A DNA stretch of 64,000 nt from Arsenicibacter rosenii (GCF_001870735.1 NZ_MORL01000016.1:52061-116060); one strand, 5' to 3'. Positions 1-9,346 are shown, counted from the stretch's first letter. The notes: generated by a model not told the origin, from the letters alone. A program made the numbers and translations.

Positions 1-785
1 TTCGTCCGGATTTTCGGATCGTTGGTCACACACAGGCGGTAGTTGTAGGCCTGGACCGCATTATCAGCCTCAAATGTTGAACCGGGGCCTTCCTTCCCGC
101 CCCAGTGCTTATAAACGCGGCCGGCACCGATCTCGTCGTATTCCGATTTTCCTTCACGACCAAGCATAAACGGCACACCCGCCGCTGCAATCAGGTCGCC
201 CTCGTAGGTGGCATCCACAAACATCCGCCCCTGATATGTCTCCGGCTGCCCTGTGTTGCGGTTAATAACCCGAATGCCCTGAATCCGGTTTTGCTGAATC
301 GTCAGGTTTTCGGGTTCAAAATCAAACTGCCGCATCGTCAGCACCGTAATGGCCGGATGTTCGCGGAGCAGGTCTTCGAACACCTTTGCCGCTACCGACG
401 GCTCAAAGTGATAGCCGTCCGAGCAATCTTTTACCTGCTGCGAATCAGCGCCGTACGTATCGACATACTGCTTTTTGATGCGCTGTACAAACTCCAGAAA
501 CAGCCCGCCGGTCGCACCCCGGGTAGCAATATCGGTCGCCCCCAGGCCGTTGGCTGGTAATCCGCCCATGTAGGCCGTCCGCTCCAGAATCAGGGATTTT
601 TTGCCCAGCCGGGCCGCTGCCACCGCCGCCATGATGCCCCCGGGCGTACCGCCGACAATGATCAGGTCATAGTCGGCGGGGGCCGGAGCGGCTGACGTAT
701 GGATAGACAGTGCAGATAAGCCGGTTGTCAGCGCCAGCCCACCCAGCCCTGACAGTTTTATAAATTCGCGTCGTGTTGCGTGCAT
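1..785 (-). CDS. Tat-exported FAD-dependent oxidoreductase (3' truncated by window edge)
   Basis: I translated the minus strand from the ATG at 785; the frame stays open to the window edge, so the C-terminus is missing. The N-terminus is a Tat signal: TRREFIKLSG followed by a small hydrophobic stretch and an Ala-rich region. About residue 42 begins a Rossmann dinucleotide-binding motif (IIVGGTPGGIMAA), followed by a GG..ANGLGATD segment and a second strand with MFVDATYEGDLIAAAG, as in FAD_oxidored (PF12831) proteins. Members of this family often lie beside SusC/SusD loci and are annotated as FAD-dependent dehydrogenases or xanthan-lyase-associated proteins. It lies downstream of susD on the same strand, separated by a repeat, so it may belong to that uptake locus. 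The substrate is unknown. Confidence 0.85.
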   Translation of the reverse strand, partial: MHATRREFIKLSGLGGLALTTGLSALSIHTSAAPAPADYDLIIVGGTPGGIMAAVAAARLGKKSLILERTAYMGGLPANGLGATDIATRGATGGLFLEFVQRIKKQYVDTYGADSQQVKDCSDGYHFEPSVAAKVFEDLLREHPAITVLTMRQFDFEPENLTIQQNRIQGIRVINRNTGQPETYQGRMFVDATYEGDLIAAAGVPFMLGREGKSEYDEIGAGRVYKHWGGKEGPGSTFEADNAVQAYNYRLCVTNDPKIRT

Positions 786-905
786 ATGTATGTAGGGGCG
801 ACCCCACGTGGTCGCCCGTTAAAATTTTCCCCACGTGGTCGCCCATTAAAAGTTTCCACCCCACGTGGTCGCCCATTAAAAGTTTCCGCCCCACGTGGAG
901 TCATC
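786..905. repeat. GGGCGACCACGTGGGG palindromic repeat, about 3-4 tandem copies
   Basis: Four occurrences of CCCCACGTGG lie here, three of them followed by TCGCCC, spaced about 30 bp apart with linkers such as ATTAAAAGTTTCC. The leftmost begins GTAGGGGCGACC. Each unit can fold on the CCACGTGG palindrome. The same element, with CATG instead of CGTG, recurs at 23863-23909. It sits between susD and the FAD oxidoreductase, so it could act as an intercistronic hairpin, but that is inference. Confidence 0.85.
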
Positions 906-977
906 CGTTAAACCAATATAAAAACGTGTTTCTGAAGTAAGCACCCATCCGTCGCTTTATACCGATCTACCTGATAC

Positions 978-2648
978 TTAATAGCCTGGATTTTGCGTCA
1001 GCGCCTTATTGGTAACGGTTTCGATGTTCGGAATCGGCCACAGGTAATCGCGGTTCGTATTGAACACCCGCACCTCCACCACCCGCATATCCGCACGGTT
1101 GGGCACCACGCTGTAATCCGGTGTACCGTTTTCGTCGATTTTCGGTGCCGTTGCCAGTAAGCCCTTCGGAATCCGGCCGAGGAAGTTACCGGGCATTACC
1201 TTATCGGCAATTTTCCAGCGGCGGATGTCAAACAACCGCAAGCCCTCATTCGCCAGTTCGTACTTCCGTTCTTTCCGGACTGCCGACCGCAGCGCCGCCT
1301 GTGACTGACCCGTTTTGATGGCCGGCATGTTCACCCGCTGCCGCACAGCGTTGATGGCATCGTATACCGACTGATCAAGCTGATTGGCTTCAATTTTAGC
1401 TTCGGCATAAATCAGCAGCACCTCGGCATACCGGATCAGAATCGCGTTGATTTCCGAATTGCTGCGGTCATCCTTGTCGGTCATATCCGTGTATTTCCGC
1501 CAGCAATACCCCGTGTAGGTCGCAAAGGCGTGAATAGCGTCCTGATTATCAATCCGCGTGGCCGGTGTGGTGTTGTAGTTCCAGGTCTTCACACTGTCTT
1601 TGTGCGTTTCGAACTTAAAATTAAAATAGTTCGATCCGGGTACGGCCATTGTAAAGTCGAGGCGCGGGTCACGGTTTTTAAACGGATCTTTGGGGTTATA
1701 CAACGGCGACTTGTCGATTGACAGGCCATCGGTACATTCGTAGGAATCGACCATGCACTGCCCCGGCACTTTGTTGGAAGCTCCCTGTGCATTCCGCGAC
1801 AGCAGGTTCTGCGGCGTGGCGTGCGTTTGTGTGCCTTTCAGGTACTGAAACGCAAAAATAATCTCGGTCGCTGTCTGCCCTTTATACGAAAATAACTCCC
1901 CGAAGTTGGTGTGCAGCTTGTGGTAGTTAAGGTCCATGACGGCCTTTGCGGCCGAGGCTGCTATATCCCATTTTTCGTTGTAGAGCGCAAACCGGGCTTT
2001 GGTCGCCAGAGCCGCTCCTTTCGTGGCACGGCCGTTATTTTTTGCATCATAGCTAACCGGCAGATCTTTGGCGGCTTGATCGAGTTCGTCCAGCATAAAC
2101 GTCACCAGTTCGGCCTTCGGGCTCTTGGGTATCTGTGCCTCCGACAGGGCCAGCACATGGGTAACCAACGGCACCTCTCCGAACAAACTGACCAGATAAT
2201 GATAGGTGTAAGCCCTGACAAACCGTGTTTCGGCCTTGTAGCGCGCAAACAGCGCTGCGTCCATTTTGCCCTGCAGCTTGTCGATATTGTCCAGAATGAA
2301 ATTACAGCGCGCAATGGTTTTGTACGATTCTTTCCAGACCGACACCACAAACGAGTTATTGCTGTCGTGGCTGCCTTTGCCGATCTGCTGCCAGGCGCTG
2401 TTGTTGCGGTCCCACGAAATATCGGTCACCACATCGAGCAGCAGCGGTACCGGCATCCCGTCGCTCGGTGTGTAGGTCATGGCTTTATAGGCCCCGTTGA
2501 CCGCCAGCAGCAGCTCACTTTCGTTGGAGAAAAATGATTCGGCCGACGGGCCTTCGAGCGGATACCGCTCCAGATAATGGTCGTTACAGGCGGGCAGGGT
2601 AAGGATCAGACCAGCCGCCAGCATTCCGTATTTGATGTATTTCAACAT
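978..2648 (-). CDS. SusD/RagB-family outer-membrane lipoprotein
   Basis: A 556-residue protein with a lipoprotein signal (MLKYIKYGMLAAGLILTLPAC, lipobox LPAC) followed by the SusD opening NDHYLERYPLEGPSAESFF. The SusD_RagB domain near the C-terminus shows the expected conserved pattern (YAEVLLIYAEA near residue 405, then ERKYELANEGLRLFDIRRW) and it ends in NPGY, the usual SusD terminus. SusD lipoproteins cap the SusC TonB-dependent channel on the cell surface and capture the nutrient ligand. It follows susC by about 18 bp on the same strand, so the two are very probably co-transcribed. The ligand cannot be told from sequence. Confidence 0.96.
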   Translation of the reverse strand: MLKYIKYGMLAAGLILTLPACNDHYLERYPLEGPSAESFFSNESELLLAVNGAYKAMTYTPSDGMPVPLLLDVVTDISWDRNNSAWQQIGKGSHDSNNSFVVSVWKESYKTIARCNFILDNIDKLQGKMDAALFARYKAETRFVRAYTYHYLVSLFGEVPLVTHVLALSEAQIPKSPKAELVTFMLDELDQAAKDLPVSYDAKNNGRATKGAALATKARFALYNEKWDIAASAAKAVMDLNYHKLHTNFGELFSYKGQTATEIIFAFQYLKGTQTHATPQNLLSRNAQGASNKVPGQCMVDSYECTDGLSIDKSPLYNPKDPFKNRDPRLDFTMAVPGSNYFNFKFETHKDSVKTWNYNTTPATRIDNQDAIHAFATYTGYCWRKYTDMTDKDDRSNSEINAILIRYAEVLLIYAEAKIEANQLDQSVYDAINAVRQRVNMPAIKTGQSQAALRSAVRKERKYELANEGLRLFDIRRWKIADKVMPGNFLGRIPKGLLATAPKIDENGTPDYSVVPNRADMRVVEVRVFNTNRDYLWPIPNIETVTNKALTQNPGY

Positions 2649-2666
2649 GATGAGTTCAGCTGTTTA

Positions 2667-5600
2667 TCAGAAGTTTGCGTCGATACCAAAGCTATAGAGC
2701 TTCACTTGCGGGTACGCGTTGCCCACGCCCACCGGCGTTTCCACATCATACCCGTTCCAGAATTTATCGATGGTGAACAGGTTCTGACCATTGGCGAAAA
2801 TCCGCAGGTTTTTGATACCTGCCCGCTGTACCACCTTCGACGGAATCGTATAGCTCAGCTGCACGTTTTTCAGGCGCAGATATGCCGCGTTTTTCATCCA
2901 GAAACTCGACACCTTTTCGTTGTTGGCTTCGCTGAAGGCCAGACGCGGGAACATGGCGTTCGGATTCTCCGGTGTCCAATGGTTTTTGTGCTGTTCCTGC
3001 ACGGTACCGCCCAGGTAGAACGGCATAATACCCTGCTGGTACAGGAAGCCATTGGCTTTGCCCACACCCTGCACCAAGACATTCAGGCTGAAGCCTTTCC
3101 ACGACGCATTCAGGGTGGTTCCGTACGTAAACCGCGGCAGCTGACTGCCCAGCACCACTTCGTCGCTGGCGTTAATGATTCCGTCGTTGTTCTGGTCCTT
3201 ATACTTAATATCGCCCGGTTTGATTACCCCGAACTGCTGGGCGTGGCTCGCCACCTCATCGGCGGTCTGGAACAACCCTTCGGCCACCAGCCCGTAAATC
3301 GAAGCGGACGGATAGCCTTCACGATTTACGGTCAGACCGGTTTGATTCACCCCGCGCATGTCAATGACTTTGTTTGTCAGATCCGAGATATTGAAACCCA
3401 CGTCGAACTTAAAGTCCTTAACAGCAGCGCGGTAGTTCAGACCAAGCTCCCAGCCACGGTTGTCGACAATACCCGCATTCTGCGTTGGTGCGCCCAGGCC
3501 GATGATGCCGGGAATATCCAGCGTCAGCAGAATGTCGTATGTGCGCTTGTAGAAATAGTCAGCCGTCAGCGTAAAATGCGAAAACAGCGTAGCGTCGAGC
3601 CCTACATCGGTCATTTCACTGGTTTCCCACGAAGTTTCCGCATTCGCCATTGTATTCAAGGCAGCCACATTAACAATCTGCTTACCGAATGTATAGGCGC
3701 CGAAATTCAGGTACGACGTAAAGCCGTATGTACCGGTCGTATTCTGGTTGCCCAACCGCCCCCACGAACCGCGCAGTTTCAGTTCATTGACCACATGCGA
3801 CAACGGCTGCATAAAGTTCTCCTGCGAAATCCGCCAGCCGGCCGATATCGATGGGAAGAAACCGTATTGCCGACCGGCCGCAAACCGTGAAGAACCATCA
3901 TAGCGTGCATTGGCTTCGAGCAGGTATTTCTGTTTGTAGTCGTAGTTAATCCGGCCAAAGAGCGACTGCAACGCCCACTCAGATGCACTACCCGACGACC
4001 GCTGAATATCTGAGGCACCAGCATTCAGCACCTGATAATCAGGCAGGATAAATCCTTCGCGATAGGCCGAACTGTTGTCGTTCCGGAAGTCTTCGCGCTG
4101 GAAGCCCAGCAGCATTTTTACCCCGTGATCACCGAATACCTTGTCGGCCGTTACGGTACCGCGCAGGGTGTTGTAGAACGACCGGCTATTGGCTTCGGTC
4201 AGCGTACTTTTGGCTGGTGCCAGGAAGCTGAGCGTCCCGTTTGGCTTGTAGGTCTGTACGGCTTTATTGAAGTTTTTGTCGAACGAGATGGCATACTTTG
4301 GCGCAAAGGCCACTTCGGCCGTCAGCCAGTTGGTCGGGCGATAGGTCAGTGCGCTGTTCAGCAGCACATACGGGCTGTTGTTTTTGCGGGTACCGCCGTC
4401 GCGTGAAAAGGCAATCGGATTATCACCGTTCCAGCCATCCCCCCATGTTCCGTTTGCGTTAATGCCGATCTGGTTGGCCGGAATCCGGTTCATCCAGTGA
4501 AAGACCTCATCTGTACCCCGCCCCGGTTCTATCGTAGTAGGTGCGACAAGCTGCAAATCGACCCGGGCGCTGAATTTCTTCGAGAGCTGAATATCGGCGT
4601 TGTTCCGGATTGTATACCGCCGGAAGCTTGAACTTTCGATGATGCCTTTCTGGTCGAAAAAGCCGATTGATGTCAGGAACCGGATACGGTCGCTGCCACC
4701 GTTGATGCTCAGGAAGTGGCTTTGCTGTAAACCGGAGCCGGTCAGCACGGCCTTCTGCCAGTCGGTGTCCGGATACAGATCACGGTTAGTGGCTCCTTCT
4801 GTACGGTATTTCTGGATCAGATCATCCGAATACAGCGGAGAGCGGCCAACGTTCACATAGGCTTCGTTGGTCAGCAGCATGTGATCAACCGCGTTGGCCA
4901 TTTTCGGCAGGTTAGTCGGTGCCTGCCAGCCTACATAATTGTTGTAGTTCACGGAAATCCGGTTGCTTTTGGCCCGTTTCGTCGTCACCAGAATTACCCC
5001 ACCAGCTGCCCGTGACCCGTAAATGGACGAGGACGCGGCATCTTTCAGCACCGAAATCGTTTCGATCAGATTCGGATCAATGTTATCAATTGACCCTTCG
5101 ATCCCGTCGATCAGTGTCAGTGGTGCTGCCTGTCCAATACCTCCCAGACTGTTCCGGATCCGGATAGTTGCTCCGTCGCCGCCCGGCCGGCCCGAGCTCG
5201 TTTTTACGATGACACCCGGCATCAGGCCCTGCAGCGCCGAAGACGTTTGTCCGACCGGACGTTTGGCAATTTCGACCCCATCGACCGCCGCTACGGCACC
5301 GGTCAGGTTTACCTTTTTCTGCGTGCCGTAGCCAACGACAACCACCTCTTCCAGCGATTTTACGTCGTTTTCAAGCGCGACATTAATCTGTGTCTGGTTT
5401 TTTACCTCTACTTCGCGCGTTTCGTAGCCGATGAACGAGTAAATCAGCGTAACGTTGCCGTTCGGTATGTTCAGCAGGTAGTTGCCGTCCTGATCGGTGG
5501 TGGTGCCACGGGTGGTGCCTTTCACTACCACACTCACACCCGGCAGCCCGTTTCCGGTTTTGTCGGTTACCTTACCGGTGATCCGCTCATCAGCCGCCGT

Positions 5601-6059
5601 AGCCGATGGCTGCACCGACTGGAGCTGATTCATCACGGGCACCATATTCTGCCCGCCCACCGGCAGCGCCGTTGTGTAGGTCATGGCACTGAACGGAGTC
5701 ATTACCTCATTCGTCTGCCGTTTGGGCGTAATGATATAGGCACTCTGATTCAGTTTTTTAAAGCGGAGCCCCTGCGCTTTCAGCAGCGCAGTCAGATTGG
5801 TTTCCAGTTGAGCATTCAGGTCAATAACGGCCGATGTCTGCCGGTCTGCCACGAATTTATCCTCAAACAGAATATCAATGCCATAGTGATTTTTCAGGTT
5901 CAGCAACTGCTGCTTCAGGGAGTGTTTTTCCCTGCGGGACGCTTCGGTCGAAGTCCGTTTCTTTCCCTGTGCAAAGGCCCAGGTCTGAGCTTGCACCCAA
6001 CACGGAAAACCAGTCAACAAGGTACCAGTAAGCCAGGCTATTGGTAACAACTTTTTCAT
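2667..6059 (-). CDS. SusC/RagA TonB-dependent receptor with STN signalling domain
   Basis: A 1130-residue outer-membrane receptor. After a signal peptide (to about residue 25) comes an STN/secretin domain (about residues 45-115, including LKNHYGIDILFE and LLKAQGLRFKKL). Next are a carboxypeptidase-D-like regulatory domain (ITGKVTDKTGNGLPGVSVVV), the SusC signature with EEVVVVGYGTQKK, a TonB plug (PVGQTSSALQGLMPGV) and a long beta-barrel ending in aromatic residue F. The STN domain means the receptor can signal to the periplasmic part of an anti-sigma factor, and a FecR gene lies immediately upstream. The set ECF sigma - FecR - SusC - SusD is a classic trans-envelope regulated uptake locus. 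Confidence 0.96.
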   Translation of the reverse strand: MKKLLPIAWLTGTLLTGFPCWVQAQTWAFAQGKKRTSTEASRREKHSLKQQLLNLKNHYGIDILFEDKFVADRQTSAVIDLNAQLETNLTALLKAQGLRFKKLNQSAYIITPKRQTNEVMTPFSAMTYTTALPVGGQNMVPVMNQLQSVQPSATAADERITGKVTDKTGNGLPGVSVVVKGTTRGTTTDQDGNYLLNIPNGNVTLIYSFIGYETREVEVKNQTQINVALENDVKSLEEVVVVGYGTQKKVNLTGAVAAVDGVEIAKRPVGQTSSALQGLMPGVIVKTSSGRPGGDGATIRIRNSLGGIGQAAPLTLIDGIEGSIDNIDPNLIETISVLKDAASSSIYGSRAAGGVILVTTKRAKSNRISVNYNNYVGWQAPTNLPKMANAVDHMLLTNEAYVNVGRSPLYSDDLIQKYRTEGATNRDLYPDTDWQKAVLTGSGLQQSHFLSINGGSDRIRFLTSIGFFDQKGIIESSSFRRYTIRNNADIQLSKKFSARVDLQLVAPTTIEPGRGTDEVFHWMNRIPANQIGINANGTWGDGWNGDNPIAFSRDGGTRKNNSPYVLLNSALTYRPTNWLTAEVAFAPKYAISFDKNFNKAVQTYKPNGTLSFLAPAKSTLTEANSRSFYNTLRGTVTADKVFGDHGVKMLLGFQREDFRNDNSSAYREGFILPDYQVLNAGASDIQRSSGSASEWALQSLFGRINYDYKQKYLLEANARYDGSSRFAAGRQYGFFPSISAGWRISQENFMQPLSHVVNELKLRGSWGRLGNQNTTGTYGFTSYLNFGAYTFGKQIVNVAALNTMANAETSWETSEMTDVGLDATLFSHFTLTADYFYKRTYDILLTLDIPGIIGLGAPTQNAGIVDNRGWELGLNYRAAVKDFKFDVGFNISDLTNKVIDMRGVNQTGLTVNREGYPSASIYGLVAEGLFQTADEVASHAQQFGVIKPGDIKYKDQNNDGIINASDEVVLGSQLPRFTYGTTLNASWKGFSLNVLVQGVGKANGFLYQQGIMPFYLGGTVQEQHKNHWTPENPNAMFPRLAFSEANNEKVSSFWMKNAAYLRLKNVQLSYTIPSKVVQRAGIKNLRIFANGQNLFTIDKFWNGYDVETPVGVGNAYPQVKLYSFGIDANF

Positions 6060-6182
6060 TGTTAATCAGTTAAAGGTTGAACTACTAATTACGATTTACG
6101 AAGGACGACTTACGATATGCTGAAAATCTCTTTTTCAGCACGTTTTCAAGGCATTCTTCTGAAATGGAAGTAGTATAAGAGG

Positions 6183-7217
6183 TTACAGTCTGGGTGGTAT
6201 AGCAGAGAGTGTCAGGGTTTTGCCGGAACGGGTCACCTGTAACTCAAGCACTTCGGCAATGGCCCGGATCAGGTCATTTGAGGTGCGGGCCTTGTAGGTA
6301 CCGCTCAGTGTACGGTCGGCCAGGGTTGTATCGGCCAGCCGAACGGTCAGGCCATACGTTTCCTTAACCATATTGACAATTTCGCGCAGGGGCGTATTGT
6401 CGAATACAAACTGGTGCGAACGCCAGGCCGCGAAGGTCTCGTGATGGGTATTACGGCCCTGCGTCAATTCTCCCTGCTGCGAGAGTGTTACCCAATCGCC
6501 GGGTTTCATCATCAGCTGCTGCCGCTGCGCATTGAGAGTCGGATAACTTAGCTGCACTTTACCACGGTTCAGCGCCACTTTTGTCGCATGCGGGCGGGCC
6601 ATAACCGAAAACTCAGTGCCCAGCACTTCCACTTCGACCCCATCCGGCGTTTCGACCAGAAACCGCTGGTGCGTAACGGTGTGGCGGACATCAAACACGG
6701 CTTCTCCCTCCAGCCGGACACGGCGCGTCGACTCACCGAAGCCAAACCGCGGGATATACAGCATTGAATGTCCGTTCAGCGTAACGACCGAACTGTCAGG
6801 CAGTTTCAGCAAGCGGGTCTGCCCGAAATCCGTTGCGTAGACCTTATACCAGACAAGATCCTGGCCAGTATAGGCCAACACACCCAGCACCAGGCTCGCC
6901 GCAGCGGCCCACAGCCACGTCCGGCGGCCAATCCGCACCAGTTGTTGTCGTTCTTCGTACTCGTACGGATCGATTACCGCAGTCTGCGGCTGGTCAATGC
7001 GCTGGCGAAATCGGCCGAGAGCCTGATCAATGTCAGGCGCATACTGGGGCACGCGTCGTTCCCATTCTTCCAGCCATCGAAAATACAGCTCGCGGTTGGC
7101 GGGCTGCTGCTTCAGCCAGTCAGCAATCATTTTCCGTTGAAGCGGTGTGACCTGACCGGCAAAATAGGCCTGCATTAATTCTTTTGTCACCATGTCAGCT
7201 TGATGTATAATGGACAA
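6183..7217 (-). CDS. FecR-family anti-sigma factor
   Basis: A 344-residue membrane protein. The cytoplasmic N-terminal part (about 1-95) carries the helical anti-sigma region (LTPLQRKM-like with WLKQQPANRELYFRWLEEW). One transmembrane helix follows at about 103-120 (WLWAAAASLVLGVLAYTG). The periplasmic FecR domain lies at about 130-255 (LLKLPDSSVVTLNGHS, EGEAVFDV, VLGTEFSV, ALNRGKV). The C-terminal DUF4974-type domain (about 275-340, FVFDNTPLREIVNMV) is the part thought to meet the STN domain of the receptor. It lies between the sigma factor and the STN-containing SusC, as expected for its partners. Confidence 0.95.
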   Translation of the reverse strand: MSIIHQADMVTKELMQAYFAGQVTPLQRKMIADWLKQQPANRELYFRWLEEWERRVPQYAPDIDQALGRFRQRIDQPQTAVIDPYEYEERQQLVRIGRRTWLWAAAASLVLGVLAYTGQDLVWYKVYATDFGQTRLLKLPDSSVVTLNGHSMLYIPRFGFGESTRRVRLEGEAVFDVRHTVTHQRFLVETPDGVEVEVLGTEFSVMARPHATKVALNRGKVQLSYPTLNAQRQQLMMKPGDWVTLSQQGELTQGRNTHHETFAAWRSHQFVFDNTPLREIVNMVKETYGLTVRLADTTLADRTLSGTYKARTSNDLIRAIAEVLELQVTRSGKTLTLSAIPPRL

Positions 7218-7347
7218 TGAATAATGTATAATGATTTGGCATAAAGCGACTTACGACATCACATCATACTCATGGAGCCTCAAATCAGATTATCATTTTA
7301 CATTGTTCATTACTCTTCCCCATTGTTCATTTTACATTGTTCATTAA
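7203..7347. repeat. Simple-sequence spacer of TGTATAATG / ATTGTTCATT units
   Basis: On the left, ATGTATAATGGACAATG and ATGTATAATG repeat. On the right, CATTTTACATTGTTCATT occurs twice with a partial third copy. The two sides are partly inverted relative to each other, so the transcript can pair. The left edge overlaps the start of the FecR gene and the right edge the end of the sigma-factor gene. Confidence 0.7.
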
Positions 7348-8018
7348 TTTTCCCCGATCCAGTTGGCGAGCAGGGCAAGAAACAGGACATTTTTCTGTGT
7401 CAGAATTGTTCTGAGCGTGGCAATCGCCCGCAGCAAGTGATTTTCAACCGTTTTAGGGGCGAGGTTAAGTTCGGCAGCAATTTCCTTGTATTTCTTGCCT
7501 TCAAAGCGACTCATCAGAAAGATACGCTGCTGCTGAGGGGTCAGCTGACGCATAGCCTCGTCGAGGGCTACCTGTAATTCATCCTGCTGCATGAGCCGGT
7601 CGGGCTGAGCTGCTTCGGCTTCGGGGCGATCCAGATCATCGGGCATCGGTTCCTGCCGGTTTAGTTCCCAGCGGATGTAGTTATACGCGCGGTTGCGGAC
7701 CGCGTAGAACAAGTAAGCCCGGAAGGAAGTCGTCACGTTGAGGTAAATTTCCTTAACCCAGAACGCATAAAACACATCACTCACGAGGTCTTCGGCAACC
7801 TCCCGGTTTTGCACAAACCGAACCGCATGGCTGCACAACGGCCCGTAATATTGCCGGAATAATAATTCACACGCCTGTCTCGGATTATGGCTGAAGGCCT
7901 GCCGGATAAAAAACTCACCATCGTCGTCGGCCTGGGCCAATTCGTCGGCAGGATGCATGGGCACAATACGGGTAGACCATTTTTCTGAGGGCTGATCAGG
8001 GTTGAGCTTCGATAACAT
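7344..8018 (-). CDS. ECF sigma-70 factor (Bacteroidota type)
   Basis: A 224-residue sigma factor. Region 2 covers about residues 50-95 (LLFRQYYGPLCSHAVRF, then EVAEDLVSDVFYAFW), including the conserved core-binding AEDLV-like helix. Region 4 covers about 145-205 (LTPQQQRIFLMSRFEGKKY, KEIAAELNLAPKTVENHL), a helix-turn-helix for the -35 element. An internal Met at residue 21 (MHPADE) is an alternative start. It is the first gene of the sigma-FecR-SusC-SusD set and probably directs transcription of that locus when the receptor is occupied. Confidence 0.95.
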   Translation of the reverse strand: MLSKLNPDQPSEKWSTRIVPMHPADELAQADDDGEFFIRQAFSHNPRQACELLFRQYYGPLCSHAVRFVQNREVAEDLVSDVFYAFWVKEIYLNVTTSFRAYLFYAVRNRAYNYIRWELNRQEPMPDDLDRPEAEAAQPDRLMQQDELQVALDEAMRQLTPQQQRIFLMSRFEGKKYKEIAAELNLAPKTVENHLLRAIATLRTILTQKNVLFLALLANWIGEN

Positions 8019-8217
8019 ACGCTTCAGGGGTATGACATACTAAAGACAAGGTCAGGGCGCAAATCCCCCAGAAATTTTTTATTATTTCTCCAAATAGTTA
8101 AGCATATGCCCCCCAGGCATTGGAAGGGCATATGTTGTCAGAAAAATCATTTTGCAGCAGCCTGCATCAATACCGGTTTCATACCGGCAGCCCGATTGTG
8201 GCTCAACATCCGGCGGC

Positions 8218-8252
8218 TTCCACCGCTCCGCTGTTATGTCCCTGACGAGACA
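8218..8252. repeat. Short interspersed repeat, left copy flanking the GNAT/HTH pair
   Basis: The sequence GCTCCGCTGTTATGTCCCTG is followed by ACGAGACA. The core TGTCCC-TGAC-GGGACA is a small palindrome, with one base changed in this copy. The second copy is at 9347-9382, beyond the gene pair, in the same orientation. Confidence 0.75.
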
Positions 8253-8273
8253 AGTCTGTGAAACGTGAATTCA

Positions 8274-8310
8274 TTTACAACATTGTAAAAAATTTACGTT
8301 TTTTGTAAAT
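8274..8310 (+). promoter_or_regulatory. Two inverted repeats, probable operator of the toxin-antitoxin-like pair
   Basis: TTTACAACATTGTAAA (8274-8289) is a near-palindrome. ATTTAC...GTAAAT (8292-8297 and 8305-8310) is a perfect 6-bp inverted repeat. Both lie just upstream of the GNAT gene. Since the second gene encodes an HTH protein, autorepression at these sites is the simplest reading; this is inference. Confidence 0.5.
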
Positions 8311-8331
8311 TCGTAATTAAATTATGTGGGG

Positions 8332-8811
8332 ATGTATTTGCTCAATAAGGGTTCAGATCCACCTGTACCTGTCGAGGCTATCATAGAGCCTGTGGCCATT
8401 AGTGACCTGAAAAAGCTGACAAAAAAAGATTTCTATTTTGTATGGAAAGACTTTCTGGAAACCGAACTGTGGAAATTAAGAACGACAGAAAGCAGAGAGA
8501 TTCTCGGTGTCATGTCGCTCACGTATTACCCGCTTGAATACCGTATTGAAATTAATCTTATTGCCAGCCGACGGGATAACACTGGATCAGACAAGCAATA
8601 TGATCGGGTTGCCGGTTGTCTGATTGGCTGGGCATGCCGGCTGGCAGTGAAGGAATATGCCCATCTGGCAGGAATATCACTAAAACCCAAAACACGTTTA
8701 GTAAAACATTATCAGGAAAAGTATGGTATGCTGAGTGGTGGGCAACAATTGTACCTTGATGGACGCCCTCTTTATCAGCTTATAGAAACGTATATTGATC
8801 ATGAACCTTGA
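8332..8811 (+). CDS. GNAT-fold acetyltransferase, putative toxin of a TA module
   Basis: A 159-residue protein (161 from the in-frame GTG at 8326; an ATG at 8324 is out of frame). The second half has the pattern of small GNAT-type proteins in Bacteroidota: a strand IEINLIASR, then the cofactor-side helix DRVAGCLIGWACRLAVKEY, then the strand AGISLKPKTRLVKHYQEKYG and the closing LYQLIETYI. I see no signal peptide or membrane helix. Its 3' end overlaps the downstream HTH gene by 11 bp, an arrangement typical of translationally coupled toxin-antitoxin pairs. The role as a toxin is inferred from this context and family resemblance, and the acetyl acceptor is unknown. Confidence 0.65.
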   Translation: MYLLNKGSDPPVPVEAIIEPVAISDLKKLTKKDFYFVWKDFLETELWKLRTTESREILGVMSLTYYPLEYRIEINLIASRRDNTGSDKQYDRVAGCLIGWACRLAVKEYAHLAGISLKPKTRLVKHYQEKYGMLSGGQQLYLDGRPLYQLIETYIDHEP

Positions 8812-9322
8812 CGAACTTACTCCTGAAGAACTAGCAGATGGTTTTATGATACCGGCCCGAATGACTCCTGAACAGAAACGCCGGGCAGATCAGGAATTAG
8901 CCGCTATTCGTCAGAAGAGATTCACAGAACAATCTGAGCAGGATATACTCTATGGCCGGATGCTGCAATTGAAAATACATATCGAAGACTATATCAAGCA
9001 AGACACGTTTGATCCCAACAAAGACTTTTCATACTTCCTCAGGTCGTACATTGATATTCAACATAAAAAAAAGGTCGACATAGCATCTGAGCTTGATATT
9101 CACCAAACTAAGCTTAGCCAACTCCTGTCCGGACGCCGGGAACCTTCTGAAGATATTTTTATCCGGTTAGAGTTTCATTCTAATCAGTTTATTTCTGCCC
9201 GTGACTGGTTTCGTCTTTCTATGAAACAGCAGGAGCATGCGATTATGACAAATGCTTCACTCAGGAATAAAGAAAAAAAGCATGTTAAAGGGCATTTGAA
9301 CCTGAATGCATCCATCCGATAG
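8801..9322 (+). CDS. HTH protein, putative antitoxin/repressor
   Basis: A 173-residue protein starting at the ATG 8801, inside the end of the GNAT gene; an upstream TTG at 8795 is less likely. The N-terminal half is charged and helical (EELADGFMIPARMTPEQKRR). The C-terminal half holds an XRE-like helix-turn-helix at about residues 88-130 (KKVDIASELDIHQTKLSQLL, then SGRREPSEDIFIRL). The overlap with the preceding gene and the palindromes upstream of the pair suggest it neutralises the GNAT protein and represses the operon. Confidence 0.65.
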   Translation: MNLDELTPEELADGFMIPARMTPEQKRRADQELAAIRQKRFTEQSEQDILYGRMLQLKIHIEDYIKQDTFDPNKDFSYFLRSYIDIQHKKKVDIASELDIHQTKLSQLLSGRREPSEDIFIRLEFHSNQFISARDWFRLSMKQQEHAIMTNASLRNKEKKHVKGHLNLNASIR

Positions 9323-9346
9323 CTCATAACCCGTGGCTACCGACAG

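Noticed and set aside
786..905. CRISPR-like array from the ~30-bp repeats
   Set aside because: The repeats are palindromic and directly adjacent with no spacers of unique sequence.
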